Shown: positions 1-8,221 of the stretch, one piece after another
Layout of the letters: every line of letters begins with the position of its first letter
Position numbering within the stretch: the stretch's first letter is position 1
Assembly (NCBI GenBank): GCA_025359505.1
Contig: JANYHH010000012.1
Coordinates: forward strand, 1-46,996
DNA length: 46,996 nt
Reading direction: 5' to 3'
Source of the DNA: Deinococcales bacterium
GTDB taxonomy: Bacteria > Deinococcota > Deinococci > Deinococcales > JAAFIG01
Position numbers and translations under genes: made by a program
The notes under the pieces: generated by a model
What the model was told of the DNA's origin: nothing
What the model saw: only the letters and a program-made list of their open reading frames with translations
The model's database searches: none

Positions 1-89
1 TCTCGAGAATCCTTGTTTCCTCAGCCGTCGTTTCGACACGAATTTAGCGTGCCAATCTCGAGGGTTTAACGAACCCAGATTCAACGTCG
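1..89. repeat. Left copy of an exact 89-bp terminal direct repeat
   Basis: Bases 1-89 are identical to bases 46908-46996. The unit contains a small hairpin at 62-76 (GGGTT, 5-nt loop, AACCC) and two CTCGAG sites. No gene lies in 1-148; this stretch is also the upstream region of the Lrp-type gene. An exact end-to-end overlap is what an assembler leaves when a contig closes on itself or stops at a repeat node. Confidence 0.95.
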
Positions 90-148
90 TGCGTTCAGCA
101 AGGACTCTTTAACTCGAGAGAGTTGGTGCGTTTGCCCTACCTGATCGT

Positions 149-607
149 ATGGATGCCATTGACTGGGCTTTACTACGCGCCCTACAAAGGAATGCCAGAG
201 CTTCATATAGTTCCCTAGCGCACGAAGTCAAACTGTCTGTGCCGAGTGTAATCGAGAGAATCCGCAAGCTTGAGGATGCTGGCGTCATCACGGGGTATCA
301 AGCCCAAGTCAACGCAGAAGCGTTAGGAACATGGATCAAAGCGTTGGTGCGGTTTGAAGGAACAGGACAACAAATGTTCGAGATCACTGAAGCGGTGAAA
401 CGCCACCCTGAGGTTATCGAGGCATACCGTATGACTGGCGACACCTGCTTTGCCGCCGTCGTTCAAGTTGAATCCACCAAACATCTCGAGCAACTCCTCG
501 ATCAACTCGGTCGGTACGGCCGCTCACACACATCAATCATTGTTTCAGAACCCGTTCGCGGGGGTCAGTTAGAGGCAGTCATCGACCGCCGAACTGGCCC
601 CGAGTGA
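149..607 (+). CDS. Lrp/AsnC family transcriptional regulator
   Basis: The 152-residue product has the full length and layout of the feast/famine regulators. An N-terminal winged helix-turn-helix (about residues 4-60, starting MDAIDWALLRALQ with the recognition helix near SVPSVIERIRKLEDAGVI) is followed by an alpha-beta RAM domain (about 65-145) that in this family binds amino acids and forms oligomers. The ATG at 149 puts the start exactly where family members begin. It has no obvious Shine-Dalgarno site. It converges on the aldehyde dehydrogenase at 638, 30 bp away. It carries only one CTCGAG, fewer than its neighbours. The ligand and targets cannot be told from sequence; autoregulation is common in the family. 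Confidence 0.9.
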   Translation: MDAIDWALLRALQRNARASYSSLAHEVKLSVPSVIERIRKLEDAGVITGYQAQVNAEALGTWIKALVRFEGTGQQMFEITEAVKRHPEVIEAYRMTGDTCFAAVVQVESTKHLEQLLDQLGRYGRSHTSIIVSEPVRGGQLEAVIDRRTGPE

Positions 608-637
608 TTCCACTGGCGCGTTGAGCGACGCTTGTAC

Positions 638-2110
638 CTATGCTTCTTTTTTGATGTACCATCCCCACGGCTTATCGTTCGTCAGATACGTTGTGATTTG
701 CTTCGTCTGCAAATAATTGTTCAGTCCCCACTCGCCGAGTTCCCGCCCGATGCCGCTGCGTTTTAAGCCGCCCCACGGGGCTTCGCAGAAGGTCGGTTGC
801 GAGCAGTTGATCCAGACGATGCCCGCCTCGAGCGCTCTGGCCACGCGGTTGGCACGCTCGAGGTCGCGGCTCATCACGGCTCCAGCCAGACCGTACTGGC
901 TAGCGTTTGCCAAACGCAGCGCTTCTTGTTCGGTGGTGAAACGCGCCACACACAGCACGGGCCCGAAGATCTCCTCGAGCCAGAGTTCGCTATCTTCTGG
1001 CACGTCAATAAACACCGTTGGCTCGAGGTAATAGCCATTTGTCAGATGCGCTGGGCGCTGGCCACCCGTCAGCAGCGTCAGTCCAGCCTCGAGTCCGCGC
1101 TGAATGAAGCCCGTGACCTTCGCGTACTGACCGTGTGACACGAGCGGCCCGAGCAATACGCCTGCCTCGAGCGGATCGCCGATTTTCACGCGCTCGCACT
1201 CGAGTTTCAGCCGCTCCAATAAACGATCCGCGATGCCGTCCTGCACGATCAGGCGGCTGGTGGCGCTACAGACTTCGCCTTTGTTCCAGAAAATTCCGAA
1301 CATGATCCACTCGACGGCTTGCTCGAGGTCGCAATCGTCAAACACTAGAATCGCGCTCTTGCCGCCCAGCTCGAGGGTCGTATTGGTGACGCGCTCCGAG
1401 GCTGCTCGCATCACGCGCTTGCCGGTTTCGAAGCTGCCGGTGAACGCCAGCTTGTCCACATCCGCGTGATTGGTCAGTGCCGCGCCCGCCTCGCGCCCGC
1501 CACTGATGACGTTCAGCACGCCCGCTGGCAGCCCCGCGTCGTGCGCGATCTGCGCCAGCTCGAGCGCCGTCAGCGGCGTCAACTCAGAGGGTTTAAGGAC
1601 ACTGGTGCAACCCGCCGCCAGCGCGGGCGCGACCTTCCAGCAGGCCATCAGCAGCGGGTAATTCCACGGCACGATCTGCCCCGCTACGCCAATCGGCTCG
1701 AGCCTCGCCAGACTCTTGAAATCATCATGCGGCACAGCAATCTCGCGCTCGTGCCTCGAGTCCAAGTTTTCAGCCAGACCCGCGTAATAGTCAAAGCACG
1801 CCGCACAGTCGTCCATGTCCCACAGCGCTTCAGGCAGCGGCTTGCCGTTCTGCATCACCTCGAGCCGCGCCAATTCCTCTTTGCAGTCTCTGATGCCCTG
1901 CGCGATGCGCCGCAGAAACTCACCTCGAGCCGCACCACTTAAAGCTGCCCACGTGGGGAACGCGGCTCGAGCGGCTTGCACGGCTGCATCCACCTGCGCG
2001 TCGCTGGCGGCGGGCGCATCGTGAAGTAGCGCCCCTGTCGCTGGGTTGATAACGGGAAGCGTCGCGTCCCCCTCGAGCCACTGGCCGCCGATGTACAACT
2101 GGGTTTTCAT
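638..2110 (-). CDS. Betaine/amino-aldehyde dehydrogenase (ALDH10-like)
   Basis: NAD(P)-dependent aldehyde dehydrogenase of 490 residues. Visible motifs are the cofactor-fold segment IVPWNYPLLMACWKVAPAL, the general-base glutamate in LELGGKSA, the catalytic cysteine in GEVCSATSRL and a C-terminal WINCSQPTFCEAPWGG segment. That last stretch resembles plant-type betaine/aminoaldehyde dehydrogenases, so betaine aldehyde, 4-aminobutanal or a related polyamine aldehyde is the likely substrate. I chose the ATG at 2110 (MKTQLYIGGQW) because family proteins begin there and because TAAACT lies 7 nt upstream; an in-frame GTG at 2167 would add 19 residues. It diverges from cspA. A polyamine link is suggestive, as a carboxynorspermidine synthase-like gene lies at 26557-27768. 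Confidence 0.88.
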   Translation of the reverse strand: MKTQLYIGGQWLEGDATLPVINPATGALLHDAPAASDAQVDAAVQAARAAFPTWAALSGAARGEFLRRIAQGIRDCKEELARLEVMQNGKPLPEALWDMDDCAACFDYYAGLAENLDSRHEREIAVPHDDFKSLARLEPIGVAGQIVPWNYPLLMACWKVAPALAAGCTSVLKPSELTPLTALELAQIAHDAGLPAGVLNVISGGREAGAALTNHADVDKLAFTGSFETGKRVMRAASERVTNTTLELGGKSAILVFDDCDLEQAVEWIMFGIFWNKGEVCSATSRLIVQDGIADRLLERLKLECERVKIGDPLEAGVLLGPLVSHGQYAKVTGFIQRGLEAGLTLLTGGQRPAHLTNGYYLEPTVFIDVPEDSELWLEEIFGPVLCVARFTTEQEALRLANASQYGLAGAVMSRDLERANRVARALEAGIVWINCSQPTFCEAPWGGLKRSGIGRELGEWGLNNYLQTKQITTYLTNDKPWGWYIKKEA

Positions 2111-2117
2111 GAAAGCA

Positions 2118-2123
2118 AGTTTA
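2118..2123 (-). promoter_or_regulatory. Leaderless -10 box of the aldehyde dehydrogenase gene
   Basis: On the minus strand TAAACT ends 7 nt before the ATG at 2110. Transcription from this box would begin at or next to the start codon. The same TANNNT spacing precedes many other genes in the window. No clear -35 is seen. Confidence 0.55.
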
Positions 2124-2174
2124 ACGTCTAGCAAAGCTTGATGTAGCGCAGATTGCGCGTTTGTCACTTTGGTG

Positions 2175-2183
2175 TGCTATAGT
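2175..2183 (+). promoter_or_regulatory. Extended -10 promoter of cspA
   Basis: TGCTATAGT is an extended -10 box (TGN before TATAGT). TTGCGC at 2153-2158 is a possible -35 with a long 19-nt spacer. The predicted start near 2190 gives a leader of about 90 nt before the ATG at 2282, in keeping with the long structured leaders usual for cold-shock genes and unlike the leaderless neighbours. Confidence 0.5.
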
Positions 2184-2281
2184 CTTCGGCGTCGGGCAGT
2201 GAATCTGTGTTGACAAACCCGGGAAGATCTCGGGAGAACAGCGCGAAGTAAAAGAAGTTCGCGTGAGATTGAGGAAATAGT

Positions 2282-2491
2282 ATGCCAGAGGGTGTCGTCA
2301 AGTGGTTCAACGGTGAAAAAGGCTTCGGATTCATTACGCCCAACGATGGTGGTAAGGACTTGTTCGTCCACTTCTCCGCTATCAAGGGCAGCGGCTACCG
2401 CAACCTAGAAGAAGGTCAGCGCGTCAGCTTCGAGGCCGAAGAAGGCAAGAACGGCAAGGGCCCACAGGCCGCCAACGTCACGGTTCTGTAA
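2282..2491 (+). CDS. cspA: Cold-shock protein CspA family
   Basis: A single cold-shock domain of 69 residues, the usual length of stand-alone Csp proteins, that binds single-stranded RNA and DNA and acts as an RNA chaperone. RNP1 is visible as KGFGFI and RNP2 as DLFVHFSAI, with the family start [15 protein letters not shown] Shine-Dalgarno GAGG sits 8 nt before the ATG, and a strong intrinsic terminator follows at 2513-2537, so it is a monocistronic unit. The leader (about 2190-2281) probably holds the regulatory RNA structure. Confidence 0.97.
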   Translation: MPEGVVKWFNGEKGFGFITPNDGGKDLFVHFSAIKGSGYRNLEEGQRVSFEAEEGKNGKGPQAANVTVL

Positions 2492-2512
2492 AGCAACCAA
2501 GACAAACGCAAG

Positions 2513-2537
2513 ACCGCCCCTCGGGGCGGTTTTTTAT
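2513..2537 (+). terminator. Intrinsic terminator after cspA
   Basis: A perfect 8-bp stem (ACCGCCCC / GGGGCGGT) with a 2-nt unpaired centre is followed by a T-rich tract (TTTTTATTTC). The next gene's -10 box begins just after it. Confidence 0.92.
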
Positions 2538-2541
2538 TTCT

Positions 2542-2547
2542 TATAAT
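2542..2547 (+). promoter_or_regulatory. Consensus -10 box TATAAT for the acetyltransferase gene
   Basis: A perfect TATAAT ends 9 nt before the ATG at 2557 and starts immediately after the T tract of the cspA terminator. The mRNA should have almost no leader. No -35 is recognisable in the terminator stem. Confidence 0.65.
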
Positions 2548-2556
2548 CTCGAGGTA

Positions 2557-3090
2557 ATGACTGCCGTAACCATTAATCACCTCGAGCTATTGGAGTCAGA
2601 CGCCTTTCACCCCAAAACCTCGAGTCTCGAGGGGGTGACGGTGACGCACGCTCAAGTAGCGTCGCCGGAATTGCAGCGCTTCTTATACCGCGCCGTCGGC
2701 GGCGATTACCACTGGACGGACAAACTGAATTGGTCGCGGACGCAATGGCTCGAGGCTTGCCAGCGTTGGGAGCTGCACGTGCTGTACGTCAGCGGCACGA
2801 TGGCGGGCTACTTCGATCTCGAGCCGCAAGGTGAAGCTGGGGTCGAGATCGTCTACTTTGGGTTGCTGCCAGACTTCGCGGGCAAGGGCTTGGGAGCGCA
2901 TTTACTCAGCGCCGCTGTGACCCGCGCTCGAGCACTCGGGGCAGCTCGAGTTCACGTCAACACGTGCAGCTTGGACGGCGTGGCAGCCCTACGCAATTAC
3001 GAGGCTCGAGGGTTCAAGGTCTACAAAACAGAGGTGCTCGAGAAGGAAGTGGCGGCGGTCAGCCCATCTTTCTGGGCGACGACGTTTTAA
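2557..3090 (+). CDS. GNAT family N-acetyltransferase
   Basis: A 177-residue Gcn5-related acetyltransferase, expected to use acetyl-CoA on an amine. The CoA-binding motif A is seen in the segment VEIVYFGLLPDFAGKGLGAH (about residues 98-117), followed by the helix with AVTRARALG and the C-terminal YEARGFKVYKTE strand typical of the fold. The substrate is unknown. The gene and its short flanks (2521-3240) carry 14 CTCGAG sites, the densest patch I counted. The gene stands alone between the cspA terminator and the convergent ilvE. Confidence 0.88.
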   Translation: MTAVTINHLELLESDAFHPKTSSLEGVTVTHAQVASPELQRFLYRAVGGDYHWTDKLNWSRTQWLEACQRWELHVLYVSGTMAGYFDLEPQGEAGVEIVYFGLLPDFAGKGLGAHLLSAAVTRARALGAARVHVNTCSLDGVAALRNYEARGFKVYKTEVLEKEVAAVSPSFWATTF

Positions 3091-3157
3091 ATCGGCTGGC
3101 TCGAGGGGAAGCTCGAGATCAGCGTCTCGAACGTGACTGGCATACGCGTTTTGGAGC

Positions 3158-3178
3158 GGGCGAACACAAGGTTCGCCC
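3158..3178. repeat. GGGCGAAC hairpin repeat
   Basis: A perfect 8-bp inverted repeat GGGCGAAC / GTTCGCCC with loop ACAAG, followed by CCTACG. It lies between the convergent acetyltransferase and ilvE genes (3091-3240 otherwise holds no gene) and belongs to a dispersed family also seen near 4269, 8184, 25637 and 44382. Confidence 0.75.
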
Positions 3179-3240
3179 CTACGATTTTCGTGATTGCTCG
3201 AGCAACTCGGTTGTACCGATTCAAACGTAATTCTCGAGCT

Positions 3241-4188
3241 TCAATCCGCCGAGACGAGCGCGGGGATCTCGACCCGCGTCAACCAATGCGCGAATTTCGC
3301 ATCTTGCCCGCGCACGACTGATTCGAACCTCGAGCGGAGCTGCGTCGTGATCGGGCGGTTGGCATCACCGATCACGCGCTGGTCGATCTGCTCGATCGGC
3401 GCGACCTGCGCGGCCGTGCCGCACAGGAACACCTCGTCAGCGATGTACAACTCAGAGCGGTCAATGTCGCGCTCGAGCACCGGAATGCTCATGTCACGCG
3501 CCAGTTCAATCACGCTGCGGCGCGTAATTCCCTCGAGCACATCTGAAGTGATGCCCGGCGTTATCAGCACGCCGTCGCGCACCATGAAGAGGTTCGCGGC
3601 ACTGCCCTCGGCGACCTTACCGAGTTCGTTCATCATGATCGCGTCGTCATAGCCATTGATGACCGCTTCGTCTTTGGCAATCGCGCTGTTGACGTAAGCG
3701 CCTCCGATCTTGCCGCGTGCTGGAATCGCACCGTCCGCGACGCGCCGCCAGCTCGAGACTTGCACCCGCAACCCTCGAGATTCGCCGCCGAAGTAATTGC
3801 CGAGCGGCAACATGTAAATCGTGAAGCCGCCGCCCGGATGACCGATGCTGGGCCCGAGGCTCAGGTCAGACTTGTACGCGAACGGGCGAAAGTAGCAGTC
3901 CGACCCCGGCGCGTTGCGACGCGTCAACTCGAGCGCCGCGTTCATCATGAAATCAATGTCACCCGGCAACGCGATTTTCAGCAACCCCGCCGATCTCGAG
4001 AATCGCGTGAAGTGATCGCGCAGCCTGAAGATGTTGATGCTGCCGTCCGGGGCGCGATACCCGCGAATGCCACCGAAGACGCTCAGCCCGTATTGCAGCG
4101 CCAGCGTCGCCACGGAGACATTGGCTTGGGAGAACGGTACAACCGCACCGTCGAAATGCGCGAACTCGAGGAATTCATAGGCAGCCAT
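3241..4188 (-). CDS. ilvE: Branched-chain amino acid aminotransferase
   Basis: Fold-type IV PLP enzyme of 315 residues, the usual length for IlvE, which transfers the amino group between glutamate and the 2-oxo acids of leucine, isoleucine and valine. The PLP-lysine region ARGKIGGAYVNSAIAKDEA (about residue 160), the DDAIMMNELGKVAEGSAANLF segment and the ITSDVLEGITRRSVIELA phosphate-binding region are clear, as is LALQYGLSVFGGIRGY near the N-terminus. The ATG at 4188 follows TAAACT by 6 nt. A D-amino acid transaminase is less likely given the overall pattern. Confidence 0.93.
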   Translation of the reverse strand: MAAYEFLEFAHFDGAVVPFSQANVSVATLALQYGLSVFGGIRGYRAPDGSINIFRLRDHFTRFSRSAGLLKIALPGDIDFMMNAALELTRRNAPGSDCYFRPFAYKSDLSLGPSIGHPGGGFTIYMLPLGNYFGGESRGLRVQVSSWRRVADGAIPARGKIGGAYVNSAIAKDEAVINGYDDAIMMNELGKVAEGSAANLFMVRDGVLITPGITSDVLEGITRRSVIELARDMSIPVLERDIDRSELYIADEVFLCGTAAQVAPIEQIDQRVIGDANRPITTQLRSRFESVVRGQDAKFAHWLTRVEIPALVSAD

Positions 4189-4194
4189 GCGATC

Positions 4195-4200
4195 AGTTTA
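4195..4200 (-). promoter_or_regulatory. Leaderless -10 box of ilvE
   Basis: TAAACT on the minus strand ends 6 nt before the ilvE start codon at 4188, the same hexamer and nearly the same spacing as for the aldehyde dehydrogenase gene and luxS. Confidence 0.55.
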
Positions 4201-4265
4201 CAACGCGGCTGGGTGGTCAGTCTCGAGTCTCGCACCCGTTTTCAGGCTCAAGGAATCGTGCGGTC

Positions 4266-4340
4266 GTAGGGGCGAACGTCACGCCTATGCGTGCGTCACA
4301 CCCATGTGTGCAAGGGCACAACGCACGACGTGTTCGCCCG
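4266..4340. repeat. Repeat-bearing divergent spacer between ilvE and mrp
   Basis: The 315-bp spacer 4189-4503 has no gene. It holds the GTAGGGGCGAAC repeat (4266-4277) paired at a distance with GTTCGCCC (4332-4339), and a separate perfect 8-bp hairpin CGGCTTGC / GCAAGCCG with a 4-nt loop at 4413-4432. The two divergent -10 boxes lie at its ends. Confidence 0.6.
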
Positions 4341-4490
4341 CGTCCCACGCGAGAACGACGAACTCGAGGCTCGAGGCTCGGACTTGGCTTTCGGAAATTG
4401 CGGCTCGAGGGTCGGCTTGCAGTGGCAAGCCGCTACACGCCGTTCTGTAATTTTGTAATGCGAAACTCGCAATCCCGATGCGAGGCGCGT

Positions 4491-4496
4491 TACTCT
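4491..4496 (+). promoter_or_regulatory. Leaderless -10 box of mrp
   Basis: TACTCT ends 7 nt before the ATG at 4504 with no Shine-Dalgarno site between them. Confidence 0.5.
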
Positions 4497-4503
4497 CAGG
4501 GCA

Positions 4504-5556
4504 ATGATTCTCGAGTCCGCTGTCACCGCCGCGCTCCGCACCGTCAACGATCCCGAGCTGCACAAGGATCTCGTCAGTTTGGGCATGATCGAACGCGTGC
4601 AGATCGAGGGTAATGTCGTTCACGTCAAGGTCGAATTGACCACGCCCGCCTGCCCACTCAAGGGCAAAATCGAGGGCGACGTGCAGGCAGCCGTGCTGAA
4701 GATTCCAGAGGTACAGTCCGTCGTCGTGACCTTCGGCGCTCAGGTGCGCCCACCGACGGAAAATCCGATTCCCGGCGTCAAGCACGTGATTCTGGTCGGC
4801 AGCGGCAAGGGCGGCGTCGGCAAGAGTACCGTCTCCACGAACATCGCCCTCTCGCTGGCTCGAGATGGAGCGGCTGTGGGACTGCTGGACAGCGACGTGT
4901 ACGGCCCGAGCATCGCGCACATGCTCGGCGGGGCGGATGAGCGGATGTTCGCCAATGACGATAAGAAAATGCTGCCTTTGGAGCGGCACGGGATTAAGTT
5001 CATCAGCATGGCGAACCTGATCGCGCCGGGACAGGCGACCGTCTGGCGCGGGCCGATGTTGCACAGCTTCGTGCGCCAAACATTGATGGACGCTGCGTGG
5101 GGCGAGCTAGATTACCTGATCGTTGATCTGCCACCGGGCACGGGCGACGTGCAACTGTCCCTAACGCAACTGGCGACGATCACGGGCGCGGTGATCGTCA
5201 GCACGCCGCAGGACGTAGCCTTAATCGACGCGACTCGAGCGATGGACATGTTCCGCAAGGCGGGCGTGTCGGTGCTCGGCATGGTCGAGAACATGAGTTA
5301 CTTCATCGCGCCAGACACCGGCAAGCGCTACGACATCTTCGGTCACGGCGGCGCGAAGGCGACGGCCGAGCGCATGAACGTGCCGTTTCTGGGCGAAGTC
5401 CCCATCGGTTTGCAGGTGCGCGAGGGCGGCGACGCGGGGACGCCCGTCGTGATCGGTCATCCCGAGACGCCCGAAGCTGAAGCGCTGCGCCAGATCGCCC
5501 GCAACCTCGCGGGGCGCGTCAGCGTGCAAAGCCTGCAACTGCTGCCGATGGTCTGA
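4504..5556 (+). CDS. mrp: Mrp/ApbC-type Fe-S cluster carrier ATPase
   Basis: A 350-residue MinD/ParA-like P-loop ATPase. Family members carry or transfer Fe-S clusters in the cytoplasm. A MIP18 (DUF59) domain occupies residues 5-75, the deviant Walker A GSGKGGVGKST lies at about 99-109, and LIVDLPPGTGDVQLSL and STPQDVAL are typical family segments. Unusually, where many relatives have a CxxC that bridges a cluster between subunits, this protein reads NMSYFIAPDTGKRYDIFG with no cysteine. It may act more like the SalA-type branch. It lies just upstream of a SufR-type regulator in the same direction, fitting an Fe-S role. Confidence 0.9.
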   Translation: MILESAVTAALRTVNDPELHKDLVSLGMIERVQIEGNVVHVKVELTTPACPLKGKIEGDVQAAVLKIPEVQSVVVTFGAQVRPPTENPIPGVKHVILVGSGKGGVGKSTVSTNIALSLARDGAAVGLLDSDVYGPSIAHMLGGADERMFANDDKKMLPLERHGIKFISMANLIAPGQATVWRGPMLHSFVRQTLMDAAWGELDYLIVDLPPGTGDVQLSLTQLATITGAVIVSTPQDVALIDATRAMDMFRKAGVSVLGMVENMSYFIAPDTGKRYDIFGHGGAKATAERMNVPFLGEVPIGLQVREGGDAGTPVVIGHPETPEAEALRQIARNLAGRVSVQSLQLLPMV

Positions 5557-5662
5557 GCTTTGAGGGCTGCAAACACCACGGCTCTCGAGCGCTGCAATGA
5601 AACAATTGTCACCTCGAGCAGCTTTTTACGTCTGGCACTGCTTTAACTTGGTGCGAATCCCC

Positions 5663-6304
5663 ATGCTGAGACTTCTCAACGACAGCACCAAAAGCCGTGT
5701 GCTGCACATCCTGCGCGGTCAGGGCGGCGGCACGGCGCGGGACGTGGCTGGCGCACTCGAGGTCAGCGTGCCCGCCGTGCGGCGTCACCTGATGGATTTG
5801 GAAGCCGACGGGTTATTGGAATCGCAAGTTCACCGTCCCGGCGGGCGCGGGCGTCCACAGCACGTCTTCAGGGTGTCTGGCAAGGGCGATTCGCACTTCC
5901 CGAAGAACTACGCGGAACTGTGCGGCGATATCCTCGAGCACATCCAATCGCTGTACGGCTCCGGCGCGGTGCTGAGCGTGCTCGGGGAGCGCAACCGCAA
6001 GCTTTTGGAGTTGTGGCAGCCGCGCATTCACGGCCATCTCGAGGGGCGCTTGAACGCGCTGTGCGACCTTTTGAACGAACTCGGTTGCGACGCGAGCTTT
6101 CAAGCCGACGGTACAGACTGGCTGCTCAGTCAGGGCAACTGCCCGAGTCTCGAGGTGGCCAAGCGCTTCGAGGAGTTGTGCAGCAGCGAAGCTGACCTGT
6201 ACGCCAGTCTGCTGCAAGCCGCCGTGAAGCGTGAAGCGCGGGTACTCGAGGGCGCGGTCGCGTGTCGGTATCGCGTGTCAACACTCAAAGTCACGTCTGC
6301 GTGA
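5663..6304 (+). CDS. sufR: SufR-type Fe-S-sensing transcriptional regulator
   Basis: A 213-residue protein with an N-terminal winged helix (about residues 3-70: DSTKSRVLHILRGQGG, VSVPAVRRHLMDLEADGLLE) and a C-terminal region with three cysteines at about 160, 173 and 201. The C-x12-C-x27-C spacing matches the cluster ligands known for SufR repressors of suf operons. I chose the ATG at 5663 because the helix-turn-helix begins there; the ATG at 5597 would add a 22-residue extension of no recognisable character. It follows mrp and lies 1.9 kb from the distal end of the sufCBD cluster, the likely target. Its 3' end overlaps the convergent beta-glucosidase gene by 14 bp. Confidence 0.82.
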   Translation: MLRLLNDSTKSRVLHILRGQGGGTARDVAGALEVSVPAVRRHLMDLEADGLLESQVHRPGGRGRPQHVFRVSGKGDSHFPKNYAELCGDILEHIQSLYGSGAVLSVLGERNRKLLELWQPRIHGHLEGRLNALCDLLNELGCDASFQADGTDWLLSQGNCPSLEVAKRFEELCSSEADLYASLLQAAVKREARVLEGAVACRYRVSTLKVTSA

Positions 6305-7664
6305 TGAAGTCCCTCAGCCACGCGCCGCTGGTTTTGAGCGTGCGGGCTTGCGTCTCGAAATCCACGAAGTACAGCCCGAAGCGCTTGGAGTAGCCTTCGG
6401 CCCATTCAAAATTGTCCAGCAGCGACCAAGCGAAGTACCCGCGCAGTGGCACGCCGTCGTCGATCAATCTCGCGCATTGCTCGAGGTGCAGTTCAAAGTA
6501 GCGTTGCCGCTCGAGATCACGAATTGATCCGTCTGGCTCGAGGATATCAGGGTACGTCGCACCGTTCTCGGTGATGTACAGCGCGGTAGGCTTGTAACGC
6601 TCATGGACTCGAGCGATTTGGTTGTGCAAGCCCTGCGGGTAGACTTCCCACCCAAAACCTGTCAAAGGATGACCGCGCTCCGCGTCTGGTACGACCTCGA
6701 CGGGAATGCCCGCAAAGCGCAGAATCGCACTCAACCCCTCGGGAATCGCGTTGGCTCGAGGTTCGCGCACGACGTGGCGAAAGTAGTAATTGACACCCAG
6801 AAAGTCGATAGGCGCGGCAATCGTTTTCAGATCAGCCTCGAAATCTAACGGGAACGCGGGCATGAATGGCTCGAGCAAACTGGGATACCCGCGCCCGAAA
6901 ATCGGATCGGCGAACATGCCGTTGACCAACTCGTCCATTGCAGCCGCCGCCCGCTCGTCCGCGCTCGAGTCGGTCGCCGGTTCGCAACTGCTCATGCTCA
7001 GCGCGATCCCGACGGGCGCATTACACGCCTCGCGGATCGCCGCCACGCCCAAGCCGTGCGCCAGCAATGCGTGATGCACCGCTTTGAACGCGCCGCTCAA
7101 ATCCGTCTTTCCCGGCGCGTGCGTGCCAAGCGCGTAGCCAAGCAATGTGAAGACCCACGGCTCGTTGAGCGTGATGATCCCAGCCGCTCGAGAACCGATG
7201 CGCTCAGCCACAATATGCGCGTACTCCGCGAAGCGCAGCGCCGTATCGCGGTTCGTCCAACCGCCCGCGTCCTCTAATCCCTGCGGTAAATCCCAGTGGT
7301 ACAGCGTCACCCACGGTGCGATGCCCGCCTCGAGCAAACCATCAATCAGACGGTCATAAAACTCGAGACCGCGATCAACAGCTCTCCCCCGCCCGCTCGG
7401 TTGCACTCGAGTCCACGCGACTGAGAAGCGATACGCGTTCATGCCGAGCTGCTGCATTCGTTTGATGTCGTCCGCCCACAGGTGGTAATGGTCGCAAGCG
7501 ACATCCGCCGTGTCACCGCCCAGAATCCTGCCCTTCGACCTCGAGAACGTGTCCCAGATGCTCAAGCCTTTGCCGTCCGTGAAGGCTGCGCCCTCGATCT
7601 GAGTCGCGGCCGTCGCCGTACCCCACGCGAAATCTTTGGGAAAGCTCGAGCGAAACTCTGTCAT
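6291..7664 (-). CDS. GH1 family beta-glucosidase
   Basis: Cytoplasmic retaining glycoside hydrolase of 457 residues, the standard GH1 length, hydrolysing beta-linked glucosides or galactosides. The acid/base glutamate is in TLNEPW and the nucleophile in YITENGA. DFAWGTATAATQIEGA at the N-terminus and AWSLLDNFEWAEGYSKRFGL at the C-terminus are diagnostic. There is no signal peptide, so it probably acts on imported disaccharides. No transporter gene is adjacent. TACGAT lies 7 nt before the ATG. Confidence 0.95.
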   Translation of the reverse strand: MTEFRSSFPKDFAWGTATAATQIEGAAFTDGKGLSIWDTFSRSKGRILGGDTADVACDHYHLWADDIKRMQQLGMNAYRFSVAWTRVQPSGRGRAVDRGLEFYDRLIDGLLEAGIAPWVTLYHWDLPQGLEDAGGWTNRDTALRFAEYAHIVAERIGSRAAGIITLNEPWVFTLLGYALGTHAPGKTDLSGAFKAVHHALLAHGLGVAAIREACNAPVGIALSMSSCEPATDSSADERAAAAMDELVNGMFADPIFGRGYPSLLEPFMPAFPLDFEADLKTIAAPIDFLGVNYYFRHVVREPRANAIPEGLSAILRFAGIPVEVVPDAERGHPLTGFGWEVYPQGLHNQIARVHERYKPTALYITENGATYPDILEPDGSIRDLERQRYFELHLEQCARLIDDGVPLRGYFAWSLLDNFEWAEGYSKRFGLYFVDFETQARTLKTSGAWLRDFITQT

Positions 7665-7671
7665 GCGGCGT

Positions 7672-7677
7672 ATCGTA
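7672..7677 (-). promoter_or_regulatory. Leaderless -10 box of the beta-glucosidase gene
   Basis: TACGAT on the minus strand ends 7 nt before the ATG at 7664. It lies within the spacer after the upstream acetyltransferase gene, so the two genes may be transcribed separately. Confidence 0.5.
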
Positions 7678-7686
7678 CTCGAGGAT

Positions 7687-8130
7687 TCACGGTTTGACGC
7701 GCTTCACGTAAAACACCTCAGGATCAGCTTCATCGAGCGCAGTCACCATGCCGCACGCTGAATATCCCAACCGAGCGAACAGCGCGTGCATCGGCGCATT
7801 GCTGAGGTTGGTGCTCGAGAAGAGTTTCGGGCGCTGGCAGAGGTTTTCAAGAAATGCGATCAGTTGCCGAGCCACGCCGCATCGTCTGTACTCAGGAGCG
7901 ACGTACACCAAAGGCATGAATCCGTTGTCGAAAAACGAATACTCAAGGATGGCGTAACCGAGCAGCGGCGCGTCCTCCGCTGGCGATTCTCGAGCGACAA
8001 TTGGGAACGTGTTGCCGCTACCTCGGAAGGCACGCCGCAACGTGTCCCGCCGAGCCTCTGACCCTTGAGCCACGGCGTCAATTTGCATAGCGTCTTCGGT
8101 ATCAAATATAGATCCATGAGTCACGTCCAT
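7687..8130 (-). CDS. GNAT family N-acetyltransferase
   Basis: A 147-residue acetyltransferase-fold protein. The acetyl-CoA motif is PLVYVAPEYRRCGVARQLIA (about residues 73-92), followed by HALFARLGYSACG and a last strand PEVFYVKRV. In this gene the arginine-glycine of the usual RGxGxG/A motif reads RRCGVA, still within the family range. The substrate is unknown. It is upstream of the beta-glucosidase gene and in the same direction, with 22 bp between them. TAGCAT precedes the ATG by 6 nt. Confidence 0.85.
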   Translation of the reverse strand: MDVTHGSIFDTEDAMQIDAVAQGSEARRDTLRRAFRGSGNTFPIVARESPAEDAPLLGYAILEYSFFDNGFMPLVYVAPEYRRCGVARQLIAFLENLCQRPKLFSSTNLSNAPMHALFARLGYSACGMVTALDEADPEVFYVKRVKP

Positions 8131-8136
8131 CGTTCA

Positions 8137-8142
8137 ATGCTA
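8137..8142 (-). promoter_or_regulatory. Leaderless -10 box of the second acetyltransferase gene
   Basis: TAGCAT on the minus strand ends 6 nt before the ATG at 8130. Confidence 0.45.
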
Positions 8143-8176
8143 GCGCGTCGTGAGCACAGACGATCTCGAGGCGTGT

Positions 8177-8205
8177 GAAGAAAGGGCGAACCGTCTGGTT
8201 CGCCC
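8177..8205 (-). terminator. Terminator of the suf cluster, built from a GGGCGAAC repeat
   Basis: A perfect 9-bp stem GGGCGAACC / GGTTCGCCC with a 4-nt loop lies just past the sufD stop. On the minus strand it is followed by TTTCTTC, as for an intrinsic terminator. The stem is a member of the dispersed GGGCGAAC hairpin family. Confidence 0.7.
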
Positions 8206-8221
8206 CTCGAGCCGCACCAAT